Source: JAAXHF01 sp963665955
Lineage (GTDB): Bacteria > Desulfobacterota > Binatia > Bin18
NCBI GenBank assembly: GCA_965231765.1
Contig: OZ246887.1
Location: 5,146,001 to 5,210,000 of the forward strand
Direction: 5' to 3'
DNA: 64,000 nt
Both the position numbers and the translations under genes were made by a program. Below, in pieces: positions 46,683 through 55,543 of this stretch. Every line of letters begins with the position of its first letter. Position 1 is the stretch's first letter. The notes under the pieces were generated by a model. The model was not told where the DNA came from. It worked only from the letters and a program-made list of their open reading frames with translations, and searched no databases.

Positions 46683-48095
46683 ATGAGCGAAGCAAAGCAA
46701 CACACACGAATAGAAACGGATAGCATGGGCGCTATTGAAGTTGCGGCCGACCGGTATTGGGGAGCCCAGACACAGCGCTCGCGGATGAATTTTCCGATTG
46801 GCATCGAGCGCTTCCGTTTTACCCGAGCTATTATCCGAGCGCTCGGCGTACTGAAAAAAGGCGCGGCCTTGGCGAATGGCGAATTGGACCAGCTCCCGCA
46901 AAACACCGTTGATCTGATAGTGAAAGCCGCAGATGAGGTTATTTCTGGGGCCTTGGATGATCACTTCCCGCTTGTTGTTTTTCAGACGGGCTCAGGCACC
47001 CAGACCAATATGAATGCAAACGAAGTCATCTCGAACCGGGCGATTGAGTTGGCCGGTGGGAAGATGGGCTCAAAAACCCCCGTCCATCCCAACGATCATG
47101 TCAATCGTGGCCAGAGTTCGAACGATACCTTTCCGACTGCAATGCACATTGCTGCGGTTGAGCAGCTAGAAGACGTCCTGATCCCAGCTGTGTCGCGTTT
47201 ACGTGACACCCTCCGCACAAAATCTGAGAAGTTCATAGATGTGGTCAAAGTCGGCCGTACGCATTTACAAGATGCGACTCCGGTGACACTGGGGCAGGAA
47301 ATTGGGGGCTGGGTCGCCCAGCTTGATGCGGCGATTGAGGGCATCACACGCACGATTCCAGGTCTGTATGAGCTGGCGATTGGCGGGACCGCGGTGGGCA
47401 CAGGTCTGAATGCACATCCCAAGTTTGGCGATCTGGCGGCGGCCAAAATGGCACAAGAGACAGGCCGTCCATTTGTATCTGCCCCAAACAAATTTGCCTC
47501 CTTATCCGCCCACGATGCCATGGTCACAGCCAGTGCATCACTCCGGACCTTGGCCGGTGCGCTGATGAAGATTGCCAATGACGTGCGCTGGCTAGCGTGC
47601 GGACCACGGGCTGGAATTGGAGAAATCCTGATTCCCGAAAACGAGCCTGGCTCGTCGATTATGCCAGGCAAAGTGAATCCGACCCAATCCGAAGCGATGA
47701 CGATGGTTGCGGTGCAAGTCTTTGGCAATGACGCTGCCGTGGCTTTTGGCGGCTCGCAGGGCAACTTTCAGTTGAACGTCTTCAAACCAGTCATGGTCCA
47801 TAATCTGCTCGAATCAGTGCAACTGATTGCTGATGCATGCGGGGCGTTTACCGATCACTGTGCAGTCGGCATTGAGCCCAATATGGAGCTGATTGATAAG
47901 CACCTGCGGGAATCGCTCATGGTGGTGACAGCGCTGAATCCCCATATTGGCTATGAAAAAGCCGCTGAGATTGCCAAAAAAGCCCATAAGGACGGATCGA
48001 GTCTGCGAGAGGCTGCTTTGGCACTCGGGCATGTGAATGCAGAACAGTATGATCAATGGGTCCGGCCAGAAGATATGGTTGGACCAAAAGGTTAG
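46683..48095 (+). CDS. fumC: Fumarate hydratase class II
   Basis: Iron-independent fumarase of the TCA cycle. SNDTFPTAMHIAA, GRTHLQDATPVTLGQE and the signature GSSIMPGKVNPTQSE are complete. 470 residues. AGAAGGAGAGCG precedes the ATG. The 283-bp gap upstream holds the REP-like palindrome and nothing else that I recognise. Confidence 0.97.
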   Translation: MSEAKQHTRIETDSMGAIEVAADRYWGAQTQRSRMNFPIGIERFRFTRAIIRALGVLKKGAALANGELDQLPQNTVDLIVKAADEVISGALDDHFPLVVFQTGSGTQTNMNANEVISNRAIELAGGKMGSKTPVHPNDHVNRGQSSNDTFPTAMHIAAVEQLEDVLIPAVSRLRDTLRTKSEKFIDVVKVGRTHLQDATPVTLGQEIGGWVAQLDAAIEGITRTIPGLYELAIGGTAVGTGLNAHPKFGDLAAAKMAQETGRPFVSAPNKFASLSAHDAMVTASASLRTLAGALMKIANDVRWLACGPRAGIGEILIPENEPGSSIMPGKVNPTQSEAMTMVAVQVFGNDAAVAFGGSQGNFQLNVFKPVMVHNLLESVQLIADACGAFTDHCAVGIEPNMELIDKHLRESLMVVTALNPHIGYEKAAEIAKKAHKDGSSLREAALALGHVNAEQYDQWVRPEDMVGPKG

Positions 48096-48115
48096 GGGAG
48101 GCTGTCCTTTTTTCT

Positions 48116-48136
48116 CCCTCTCCCTGCGGGAGAGGG
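48116..48136. repeat. CCCTCTCCC-TGC-GGGAGAGGG inverted repeat
   Basis: 9-3-9 perfect hairpin 20 bp after fumC. Such CCCTCTCCC hairpins are scattered in many bacterial genomes. T6 lies on the 5' side, so it is not an intrinsic terminator for fumC. Confidence 0.8.
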
Positions 48137-48272
48137 AACGAAGGCATGTTCGCTGTCTTCAAAGAAATTCCGCTTTTCGCTCTCCTACAAATCGATACCC
48201 CGCGTCTATTGAATCCCCCAATTTTGGGCTACACTTGACTTATCCCCGAACATACGGAGAGGAGAACAGCGC

Positions 48273-49823
48273 GTGCTATTCGGACGTAAGATGGCCCAAC
48301 CGGACGCTAGAGGAGAGAGTCTTGAGGCGCATCTCCAGCAGGAGATGCAGCAGGAAAGTCCAGTCCTGTTGGCGGTCGTGCGCAGCTTTCGCGAGCTTGA
48401 TCAGCTTGCGCAGCGTCTCGGCTTTTTTACCGGCTCGGAATCGTATACACGGAACGTCCCCTGGTGGCCGATTATTGCGGTCTTAGGGACGTATTCTGCG
48501 GGCAAATCAACCTTCCTGAATGACTACCTCGACCATCCTCTCCAGCTGTCTGGCAACCAGGCGGTTGATGATAAATTCACGGTCATCTGTTTTGGCAAAG
48601 ATAGCCAGGTCCGGGCGCTCCCGGCGTTAGCCTTGGATGCCGATCCGCGTTTTCCATTTTACAAGATGAGCAAGGAGATCAATGCCTCAGCGGCCGGAGA
48701 AGGCGGGCGCATGGACGCTTATCTGCAGCTCAAGACCTGCCCGAGTGAGATCGCGCGTGGCCGGATTTTTATTGACAGTCCCGGTTTTGATGCTGATGAA
48801 CAGCGGACAGCGGTGTTACGCATCACCGACCACATCGTAGACTTATCAGATATTGTTTTCGTTTTTTTTGATGCCCGGCACCCTGAATCAGGCTCGATGC
48901 GGGACACGCTTGAGCATCTGGTTGAAAAAACAGTCAAACGCTCAGATACCAATAAGTTCCTCTATGTTTTGAATCACCTGGATGCGACTGCCCAAGACGA
49001 TAATGCTGAGCAAGTGGTTGCCGCCTGGCAGCGTGGCCTGGCCCAAAAGGGACTCACCGCAGGGCGCTTCTACCACATCTACAGCCGCTCAGCGGCAACG
49101 CCGATTTCTGATCCGCAAGTCCGGGCTCGCTACGAGGCGATGCGAGACACGGATTATGCAGAGATCAATACGCGTATTCAGCAGATCCGTGTTGGCCAAG
49201 CCTATCGGATTGTGGGCGCCTTGGAACGCTCGGCAACACAACTTGAACAGTATGTGATTCCTCAGTTGCGCGGCTTGCTGCACAACTGGCGGACGCAGGT
49301 GCTGCGGCGGGATGGGCTTCTATTGGGGGCCGGTTTTGTCGTGATCGGGCTGCTGACCTGGGTCGGGCTCGGCGAGATTTTAGGTGAGATGGTCCTTGGG
49401 GTATGGGGCTGGGTGATTGGCTTGGGGTGTGTTGGTGGGGCGTTTGGCTATGTCCACTGGCAGGTTCGCGGCCGTGTTCGTGATAAGGTCATCGCAGATT
49501 TTTGTCAGACGTATACGGACCAACAGAGTCCGAATGGTGGCAAGCCGCAGCCTGAATATGTGGAGAATATCGTGAGTGCGTTTATGCGCAGTACGTGTTG
49601 GTATCGGAGTATTTTTCAGAAAGAACCGGCGGCTTGGAACGCACGTGCCCGAGCACTGATTGAAAAGACCCAAGCCGCAGCCGATAGCTATGTGCAGCAA
49701 CTGAATGATATCTATACAAATCCGTCGGGCGCTGCCGAGAGCCAAGCGTTGAAGGAACCACAAGTACGAGAGCTGTCAACGCAGGCCGTTCCAGCCTCAC
49801 CCACTACGCAGGCAGGGAAATAG
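48273..49823 (+). CDS. Dynamin-like GTPase
   Basis: A 516-residue large GTPase. P-loop GTYSAGKST at residues 72-80, the G3 motif DSPGFDADE, and NHLD as the G4 motif. After the GTPase domain a helical region leads to two adjacent hydrophobic segments (about 355-400), then a short helical tail. This layout matches bacterial dynamin-related proteins that bind or remodel membrane. It is a single gene, whereas many bacterial dynamins come in pairs. The GTG start follows GGAGAGGAG. Confidence 0.88.
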   Translation: MLFGRKMAQPDARGESLEAHLQQEMQQESPVLLAVVRSFRELDQLAQRLGFFTGSESYTRNVPWWPIIAVLGTYSAGKSTFLNDYLDHPLQLSGNQAVDDKFTVICFGKDSQVRALPALALDADPRFPFYKMSKEINASAAGEGGRMDAYLQLKTCPSEIARGRIFIDSPGFDADEQRTAVLRITDHIVDLSDIVFVFFDARHPESGSMRDTLEHLVEKTVKRSDTNKFLYVLNHLDATAQDDNAEQVVAAWQRGLAQKGLTAGRFYHIYSRSAATPISDPQVRARYEAMRDTDYAEINTRIQQIRVGQAYRIVGALERSATQLEQYVIPQLRGLLHNWRTQVLRRDGLLLGAGFVVIGLLTWVGLGEILGEMVLGVWGWVIGLGCVGGAFGYVHWQVRGRVRDKVIADFCQTYTDQQSPNGGKPQPEYVENIVSAFMRSTCWYRSIFQKEPAAWNARARALIEKTQAAADSYVQQLNDIYTNPSGAAESQALKEPQVRELSTQAVPASPTTQAGK

Positions 49824-49839
49824 AACTCTTTGCTCCTCT

Positions 49840-50616
49840 TCACTCACCGCCGTGGCTGCGCGAATCTCGCTCTGATCCACGTTCAAAGAAGGCGTGACAT
49901 TCGTCAGAGAGAGCGTCCCAATTGTCGGTCAAGCATTGTATGGATGAGCGGCCAGGTTGTGCATCTGGACAGAGTTGGGCTACGTTCTCTTGACAGGCTC
50001 TGAAAAGCTGTCCGTGTCTTCTTCTCCGTCCTCGCCTGCGGCGGTGGGAGCGATCGTCTTTGCGCAGCTGGTTGATTGCTTGTCGCTGCTCTGGAGTAAG
50101 CAGCGCCCGGATCTGGAGCATTGCCTGCAAACGGTTTTGCTGCTTTTTGATGCGGAGCATCCCGATTTTTTCGGCTTGATGCAGTACCGCGTCCTTGTCC
50201 GGAGTCTCCTGCTGAAGCAGTCCTCGCATCTCTTGTTCTGCTTGGTCCAGAGATTGGCGTATTTCCCTTCCTGTGGTGTGTGAGCCATCCACAATCGCGC
50301 GGATACTGCTTTGGGTGTCTTCGTCGATCCCCAAACGCTCAGCGTGTCGTTCAATAAAGCGCCGAGACAGCGGACCGCCAGGACCACGTTGGCCACGCGG
50401 GCCACGTTTATAGCCATGCCGACCCAGCGGTCTAGCGTGACCCGGGGAACCGAGTTGATCTGGGCGGTCTAAATGATCTGGAGGACTCGGTGGAAAGCCG
50501 TGCGGTCCCGGGCCGTCGCCGAACTGTCCAGGCTGGGCACGGCTTGGACTCGGCATGCTCAGACTGAGGAGCACGAGCCCGCCTAGCAAAATTATGAGCG
50601 TCATCTGTTTCCGCAT
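49840..50616 (-). CDS. Spy/CpxP-like periplasmic protein with Cys-rich C-terminus
   Basis: 258 residues. A signal peptide (1-27, cleaved after SRA) is followed by a Gly/Pro/His-rich stretch and the Spy/CpxP helical fold with the LTPEQRQAI motif at about 170-180. A basic stretch RRRRGRRRR leads to a domain with four Cys (208, 216, 228, 240) spaced like the GLG1-type cysteine-rich repeat. Spy-like proteins are chaperones or metal-stress sensors. It is the last gene of the sigma/anti-sigma operon. The Cys domain is unusual for the family. Confidence 0.82.
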   Translation of the reverse strand: MRKQMTLIILLGGLVLLSLSMPSPSRAQPGQFGDGPGPHGFPPSPPDHLDRPDQLGSPGHARPLGRHGYKRGPRGQRGPGGPLSRRFIERHAERLGIDEDTQSSIRAIVDGSHTTGREIRQSLDQAEQEMRGLLQQETPDKDAVLHQAEKIGMLRIKKQQNRLQAMLQIRALLTPEQRQAINQLRKDDRSHRRRRGRRRRHGQLFRACQENVAQLCPDAQPGRSSIQCLTDNWDALSDECHAFFERGSERDSRSHGGE

Positions 50617-50661
50617 TGTGGTTCCTTGTTGGCGCTGTGTATTGGATTGTGGTCACGCTGC

Positions 50662-51177
50662 TTACCCTTCAAGAAAAAGGCTTTCGATGGCGAGGTATTC
50701 GTCAGGAAAGACGCCAGGCTCACGCTCTTCGCCCCTGTCTTCAGCAGCGTACATTTCGTCTGTCCCGTCCAGTTCATTCAATTCCTGTGACTCGTCGCCA
50801 TACACTATAGGGTCGTGAAACGCCAACAAGTCATACTCCCATTCGTCTCTGTCCAGGCTGTCCACCGATTCTGCGCCGGACTCGGTGGGAACTTCCGCTG
50901 CGCGGATTGCTGGCTGGCCAGAAGAAGGAGTCTGCGGGTTGAGACCGACGTCCCCATTGAGGGTAAAGATGAGAACAGCCGCCGCCGCAACAGTGGCAAA
51001 CGCCGGGACAAAGAAGGTGCGTTGGCGCCGCTTTTCAAGACGGGCTACCAGCGCTCTATCAAATGCTGCCCGCTGGTTCGGGCTCAAGGGAGGCGGCGCA
51101 AAATGTGCTGCGAGGCGTTTGCCAAACTCAGCATCCTGAGAGCTGAGGTCTTTGTATTTGTCAGTAGGCGAGGTCAT
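50662..51177 (-). CDS. Single-pass membrane anti-sigma factor candidate
   Basis: 171 residues with a cytoplasmic N-terminus (1-50), one membrane segment at about 54-74, and an acidic periplasmic tail. The start overlaps the sigma gene stop by 4 bp, the classic sigma/anti-sigma layout. The zinc anti-sigma motif (Hx3Cx2C) is absent; in fact there is no Cys. So the identification rests on context and topology. RseP in this genome could be its second protease. Confidence 0.75.
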   Translation of the reverse strand: MTSPTDKYKDLSSQDAEFGKRLAAHFAPPPLSPNQRAAFDRALVARLEKRRQRTFFVPAFATVAAAAVLIFTLNGDVGLNPQTPSSGQPAIRAAEVPTESGAESVDSLDRDEWEYDLLAFHDPIVYGDESQELNELDGTDEMYAAEDRGEEREPGVFPDEYLAIESLFLEG

Positions 51178-51839
51178 GCACGACTCTCCTCGTCGGGGCT
51201 TGATTGAAGTTGTCTGAGGTCGGCCAATTCTGTTCGCAACCCGGTCAGTGCCCGGTGCAGATGGCTTTTGACCGTCCCTGTCGGCTTACCAATCATATCG
51301 GCATATTCTCGAACGCTGAATCCTTCCATATGGATCAGAATAAACGCCTCTCGCTGGCTGTGGGTTAAGCGCTCCAACGCAACTGTGATACGTTGTCTGA
51401 GAAACGGGTCCCCGTATTCCTGTTCACTGACGCTCAGCTGCTCAGCTAGCTGCTCAGCATCATGGCTGTGATCTGCGAGCTTATTTTGTTCATTGTATTC
51501 GTTTTCGGCCGTCTGTTTTTGGTTCCACCGCTGTCCCCACGTTTCTCGCACCGACCGCCAGCGGCGGTAATTATGGGCTTGGCGAACCAGGATACGATAA
51601 AACCAGGTGTCGAGGCTTGCTTCTTCTCGAAACGTACTCAGGCCCTGATACGCTTTAACAAAGGCGTCTTGAGTGACGTCCTCTGCTGCCCCATCGTCAC
51701 CACCAACGAGACGCCAAGCCAAGCGCCGGGCTCGTTCTCGATGCGTGCCGACAAACAGACTAAAGCGCTGCTCCAAATCCTGCCCATCTCGCGAATCTGG
51801 CTGAGCCTGGTTGGCTTCCAATACGATCGCCCTCTCCAT
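51174..51839 (-). CDS. ECF RNA polymerase sigma factor (RpoE-like)
   Basis: 221 residues. Region 2 reads DVTQDAFVKAYQGLSTFREEASLDTWFYRI in two adjoining motifs and region 4 has LERLTHSQREAFILIHMEGFS and PTGTVKSHLHRAL. I start at ATG 51839 with AAGGAAGAG upstream; the open frame reaches 52019. With the membrane protein and the Spy-like protein after it, it probably answers envelope or metal stress. Confidence 0.93.
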   Translation of the reverse strand: MERAIVLEANQAQPDSRDGQDLEQRFSLFVGTHRERARRLAWRLVGGDDGAAEDVTQDAFVKAYQGLSTFREEASLDTWFYRILVRQAHNYRRWRSVRETWGQRWNQKQTAENEYNEQNKLADHSHDAEQLAEQLSVSEQEYGDPFLRQRITVALERLTHSQREAFILIHMEGFSVREYADMIGKPTGTVKSHLHRALTGLRTELADLRQLQSSPDEESRA

Positions 51840-52267
51840 GCTCTTCCTTGGCGGTATGCGGTCTCGGTATATTAGTACTGGATTTTGCATGCAGTCGAGC
51901 AGGCTGGGGCGGTGCCTGCTGGGCCTGCTTAATTTATTGCCCAATGTTCTTGCCAGGATTTCCGTCTGTGTTTCCAAACATCCCTCGTAGTTCAGGACGG
52001 AGAGCTTGGCGACTTTCAATGCGGTCAGCCGCCTCTCGTTCTTTTTGAGAGCTGCAGTTGGTGTACTGCGCGCACACTAGCTTAGACTCATGAGCTTCGT
52101 ATTTGGGTTACTAGTTTGGCAGATAGTCAGAAACGTTTTCCATTAATTTTGATGACCTGCTTGATCCTCGGGACATTCGACCGTCGATTATTCGTGCCCT
52201 ACGATCAGCTCGCTTAGCCCGGACGGCTGCGTTGGGACCGAAGATGCATGCCGTAGGGGGATAGGGG
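51840..52267. other. Intergenic, 428 bp
   Basis: Control region of the sigma operon (minus strand). It has a 7-bp inverted repeat AGCAGGC / GCCTGCT at 51898-51904 and 51914-51920, next to a candidate -35 TCGACT (51898-51893) and -10 TAATAT (51874-51869), 18 bp apart. No gene is recognised. Confidence 0.4.
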
Positions 52268-52966
52268 TCAGGAATTGGGGGCTGGGGGTTGGAGGTGTTG
52301 TTGGAGTGCGGTGAGAGTTTCCTCAACCCGTTCCAAGCGGGACAGCATCTCGTGTTGCGGGTCGCCACGCAGATAGCCGTGTTCGACTAAGTCGATAAAG
52401 ATCCGAGCGACTTCGTCAGCGGCCAGCGGGCCGTTGGGCTGGTACCATTGGTACAACCAGTTGCACATGCCCAGGATGGCAAACGACAAGAGCTTGACGG
52501 GCAAGGGTGCAAACTGGCCGGATTCTACGCCCTCACGAATCACACCTTCGATCAACCCATCGTAGACCCGTCGTTCGGCCCGCGAGCGCTCGGCCATGTC
52601 AGGTGGCAGGTTACTCTCTTCGCTGAAGTAGACAGTTAAGAAATTGCGATGATCGGCCATCAGCCGGACTTGGTGTCGGATAATTTGGCGCAGTTTTTCA
52701 GCTGCTGGCACCTCTTGTTCGCAGATTTGGCGTAGACCGCGCTGAAAGATAGCAATTGAACGCTCAAAGACCCGAATCAGCAATTCTTCTTTACTCGGAC
52801 AATAGCGGTAGAGGGTAACCCGCGAGATGTCGAGCCGCTCAGCAACCATTTCCAAGGTGGCAGAACGATAGCCGTGCTCGCCAAAACAAGTGGCCGCAGC
52901 TTGGAGGATGGATTCTTCCCGCAAGGCTTGTTTGCTGCCTTTTGTTTGCTCTTTTTTTTCCGCCAT
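52268..52966 (-). CDS. TetR-family transcriptional regulator
   Basis: 232 residues. The N-terminal HTH is textbook: ILQAAATCFGEHGYRSATLEMVAERLDISRVTLYRY in adjoining pieces. The C-terminal ligand domain has a VYFSEESNLP stretch. It is the last gene of the selenoprotein operon, 88 bp after it, so it may autoregulate these genes; a ligand cannot be told. The final 30 residues form a coiled coil (LSRLERVEETLTALQQ). Confidence 0.92.
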   Translation of the reverse strand: MAEKKEQTKGSKQALREESILQAAATCFGEHGYRSATLEMVAERLDISRVTLYRYCPSKEELLIRVFERSIAIFQRGLRQICEQEVPAAEKLRQIIRHQVRLMADHRNFLTVYFSEESNLPPDMAERSRAERRVYDGLIEGVIREGVESGQFAPLPVKLLSFAILGMCNWLYQWYQPNGPLAADEVARIFIDLVEHGYLRGDPQHEMLSRLERVEETLTALQQHLQPPAPNS

Positions 52967-53054
52967 GCCCTGTCGGCTTTACTCGATTCGGGCGGCGCGT
53001 GCAAGCGGTGTGTCGAATTGCGCGTAGGCGTATTGGGAGGGAAGCTGGTGGTCC

Positions 53055-53579
53055 TCAACTTTCTAACAAATACCCGACACACTGGCGCACGGCCTCTTCC
53101 GCCTTTTCGCGCAGAACAGAATCTGTGTTATTCGCTATCGGATGCGCAATGACGGCAAACGGATAATCTGGCATACCAGCGACTTGAGCCATGACTTGGG
53201 CTGTTTCGGTAAAACGCTCGGTCATAATAGCGGTCGCGGTAATCCCGGTTTTTTCAGCGGTCAGGGCATCGTGCAAACTGCACGATGAGCAGCTGCCTCA
53301 ATCACCGACGGCAGAGATAATCGCCTCACAGGCGCGCATCTCGGCTACAACCTCTTCCGGCGCGGGACGACTAGCGTCTGGCTTTTTTAAGCGAATGACA
53401 TTCGCTACGCCATGCTGAGAGCGCAGAATGTCTTCCATCGCGTCGAGCAGCTCGCGGACTTTGATCTTGCCATTATCCAGCAAGCCAACCGTGCAACCTT
53501 GCAGCGAGGTCAAGCGCGGGACACGCTCCGTGTGTGTCCCAGCTGCACCGAAGGTTGGATCAAGAACACGGATACTCAT
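53055..53579 (-). CDS. UGSC-family selenoprotein with in-frame TGA (Sec94)
   Basis: A 174-residue protein read through one TGA at 53300-53298, giving SAVGD-U-GSC. The family is the UGSC (seleno)protein family, where U and C form a redox motif; here U94, G95, S96, C97, with an additional Cys100. The N-terminus VLDPTFGAAG and the C-terminus VIAHPIANNTD continue on both sides in the same frame. The start ATG 53579 has GGAGG upstream. The SECIS-like hairpin is annotated separately. Orphan role: thiol/selenol redox enzyme of unknown substrate. It follows the WTDGLP gene by 4 bp. Confidence 0.9.
53267..53287 (-). promoter_or_regulatory. SECIS-like hairpin for selenocysteine insertion
   Basis: On the mRNA: CAUCGUGC, loop AGUUU, GCACGAUG. 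The 8-bp stem is perfect, begins 11 nt after the UGA, and the loop starts 19 nt after it. Bacterial SECIS elements need such a stem and a G-U in the loop, as here. It is coding sequence as well. Confidence 0.8.
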
Positions 53580-53583
53580 AGGG

Positions 53584-54651
53584 CTAGCCTCCATTTTCTG
53601 CGGGCAGTGTGATTGACTTGGTAACAGCTAGTGCCTTTGAACCTAGCCAGGGCGGAATAATCGCGCCAAATCCGCCCGCTGGTCCGCCCGCTGCAACAAT
53701 AAGCAGATCATCAGGCGAGCGGAGGGCGCTGAATTCCTGCTCTGGTCCACCACCTCGATTGACGATATTGCTCTTGCCGACACTGGCCCAGTCGCTGCGT
53801 TTTACGCGGGCGCGGCGGTAGATATACTCACGAATATCTTTTTTTTGCCAGCCCGCTACAACTAACAATTCGCGCAGCTGTTTGGGAACGACCAGCCCGT
53901 AGTTGCCTGGCCAGATTGAGTAGGTCAACATATTGTGGCGTACCTCGGCCGCAAAGGTTTCGACGATCTCCTCTGGATCATGGGTCCATTCGTTCATGGT
54001 CTGGTGCAGGGACTCACACGCCATAACGGTGACGCCGGAAGTCCCGGGTGAAATACCACGTTCCTGAGCCAGCGGAGTCCACGGACTATCTTCCTCGTCT
54101 TCAGCAAGACACAAGGAAAATTTGCCTGGGTGGCCCAGGGTTGAACGATCCAGTTGGCCAGGTATGCAGCCCAGCAGATTGATCAAAACTAAGCGAATCG
54201 CCCGGCCAATTGTTGCGTTGGCACGGTTACCGGTGCTCAAGACATTATGCGTGGCGTTCATGCCCAGTGCAGTCCGAATGGGACCGTTCACCACAATGAA
54301 CTGCGCGCTGCCGCCGGTACTGGCGGTGCTGCCATGCAGATTAAATGGCTCTTCACACATCGCTTGCAAGATCGCTACGATCACCGGCATATAGGCTGGT
54401 AAACATCCCGCCATGACCGCGTTGATAACGACTTTTTCAGCCGTCAACGGGCGCTGTCGAACGCGTTCAATGCCAATGATGGTGTCTGGGCTGATGCCGG
54501 CCGCTTGAAGACAGGCCGTAACCCGCTCTTCCGTTGGCGGAACAATTGGTAAACCGTCTGTCCAGCCTTTGTCTTGGTAAAATTCGTTGGCCTCGACGGC
54601 GTCGGGTAGTTCAAACGCTTCTGATTGTAGGGCAGGGTGGGGCTGCGTCAT
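53584..54651 (-). CDS. UGSC-associated protein with WTDGLP motif, unknown function
   Basis: 355 residues, soluble. The N-terminus has GWTDGLPIVPPTEERV; the centre has GSTASTGGSAQFIVVNGP; the C-terminal third has AGGPAGGFGAIIPPW. Proteins with this motif are, in my memory, common in uncultured marine and sponge bacteria and often sit next to UGSC proteins. No known catalytic motif is seen. The start ATG 54651 lies eight bases after GAGG; ATG 54657 is the alternative. First gene of the operon with the selenoprotein and TetR. Confidence 0.75.
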   Translation of the reverse strand: MTQPHPALQSEAFELPDAVEANEFYQDKGWTDGLPIVPPTEERVTACLQAAGISPDTIIGIERVRQRPLTAEKVVINAVMAGCLPAYMPVIVAILQAMCEEPFNLHGSTASTGGSAQFIVVNGPIRTALGMNATHNVLSTGNRANATIGRAIRLVLINLLGCIPGQLDRSTLGHPGKFSLCLAEDEEDSPWTPLAQERGISPGTSGVTVMACESLHQTMNEWTHDPEEIVETFAAEVRHNMLTYSIWPGNYGLVVPKQLRELLVVAGWQKKDIREYIYRRARVKRSDWASVGKSNIVNRGGGPEQEFSALRSPDDLLIVAAGGPAGGFGAIIPPWLGSKALAVTKSITLPAENGG

Positions 54652-54824
54652 CAGCATGTCCTCTCTTGGCGCAAAGCATACCGCACCTGGAGCCCCGTAG
54701 GAAGCAGACCTTTGACCTTGGCCTTTTGATTTTTGACTTCTCAGCCTGATTTCTCCGGGCTAGCTCTCGTTTCTGGGCTCGTGTAGGGTGAACCCAGTTC
54801 AGGCTCAAGAGTAAGGAGGATCAC

Positions 54825-55433
54825 ATGAAAGTGTACGATAGCAAGGCTGCTCCCAATCCGCGTCGGGTCCGCGTCTTTGTGGCTGAAAAAGGCATTGAGG
54901 TGCCATTTGAAGAACTCGATATTGTGAATGCAGTCAACCGCCAAGAGGACTTTCGCAAGAAAAATCCAATGGGTACGATTCCGGTGCTCGAACTTGATGA
55001 TGGAACGTGCATTTCTGAGAGCGCCGCTATTTGTCGCTATTTCGAAGAAATGCATCCAGAGCCGCCGCTGCTGGGTGTTGATGGCAAAGATCGCGCTGTG
55101 GTTGCGATGTGGGACCGGCGGATGGAGTTTGAGCTCTTGCTGCCGATAGCGAACGCGTTTCGGCAGCAGCATGCATTCTTTAAGGGCCGGATTGAACAGT
55201 GCCCTGAGTATGCAGAAGTTTCCAAGCGGCAGGCGATTCAAAATCTGGCGTGGCTTGATGAAGCCCTAGCTGATCGCAAGTTTATTGCTGGGGATCGGTA
55301 TACGATTGCTGATATCACGGCCCTGTGTGGCGTCGATTTCGGTAAAGTCTCGAAGATTACTATCCAACCAGATCAGAAGAATCTGTCGCGCTGGTATGAA
55401 GAAGTGTCCGCCCGACCCAGTGCGAAAGCATAA
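54825..55433 (+). CDS. Glutathione S-transferase family protein
   Basis: 202 residues. Thioredoxin-fold N-domain: the NPMGTIPVLELDDGTCISESAAICRY region in two adjoining motifs binds the GSH gamma-glutamyl part (Pro53, Glu-Ser). The helical C-domain has GDRYTIADI. AAGGAGGAT precedes the ATG. Divergent from the selenoprotein operon across 173 bp, so the two may share control. Substrate unknown. Confidence 0.93.
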   Translation: MKVYDSKAAPNPRRVRVFVAEKGIEVPFEELDIVNAVNRQEDFRKKNPMGTIPVLELDDGTCISESAAICRYFEEMHPEPPLLGVDGKDRAVVAMWDRRMEFELLLPIANAFRQQHAFFKGRIEQCPEYAEVSKRQAIQNLAWLDEALADRKFIAGDRYTIADITALCGVDFGKVSKITIQPDQKNLSRWYEEVSARPSAKA

Positions 55434-55543
55434 GGGGGCAAGCCAAAAATTAGAAGTTAAAGGCCTGTCCTGAGCTGCGTCGAAGGGACAAATATCAAAA
55501 GTTTGAAATCTGAGGCCAGCTTTGCTGGCCTTCCTACCTCTCG

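Noticed and set aside
46480..46686. 68-codon open frame before fumC
   Set aside because: No recognisable family features; its end overlaps the fumC ribosome site.
53267..53300. The TGA as a nonsense mutation making the gene a pseudogene
   Set aside because: Codons are coherent on both sides, the TGA sits exactly at the Sec position of a known family, and the hairpin is in the right place.
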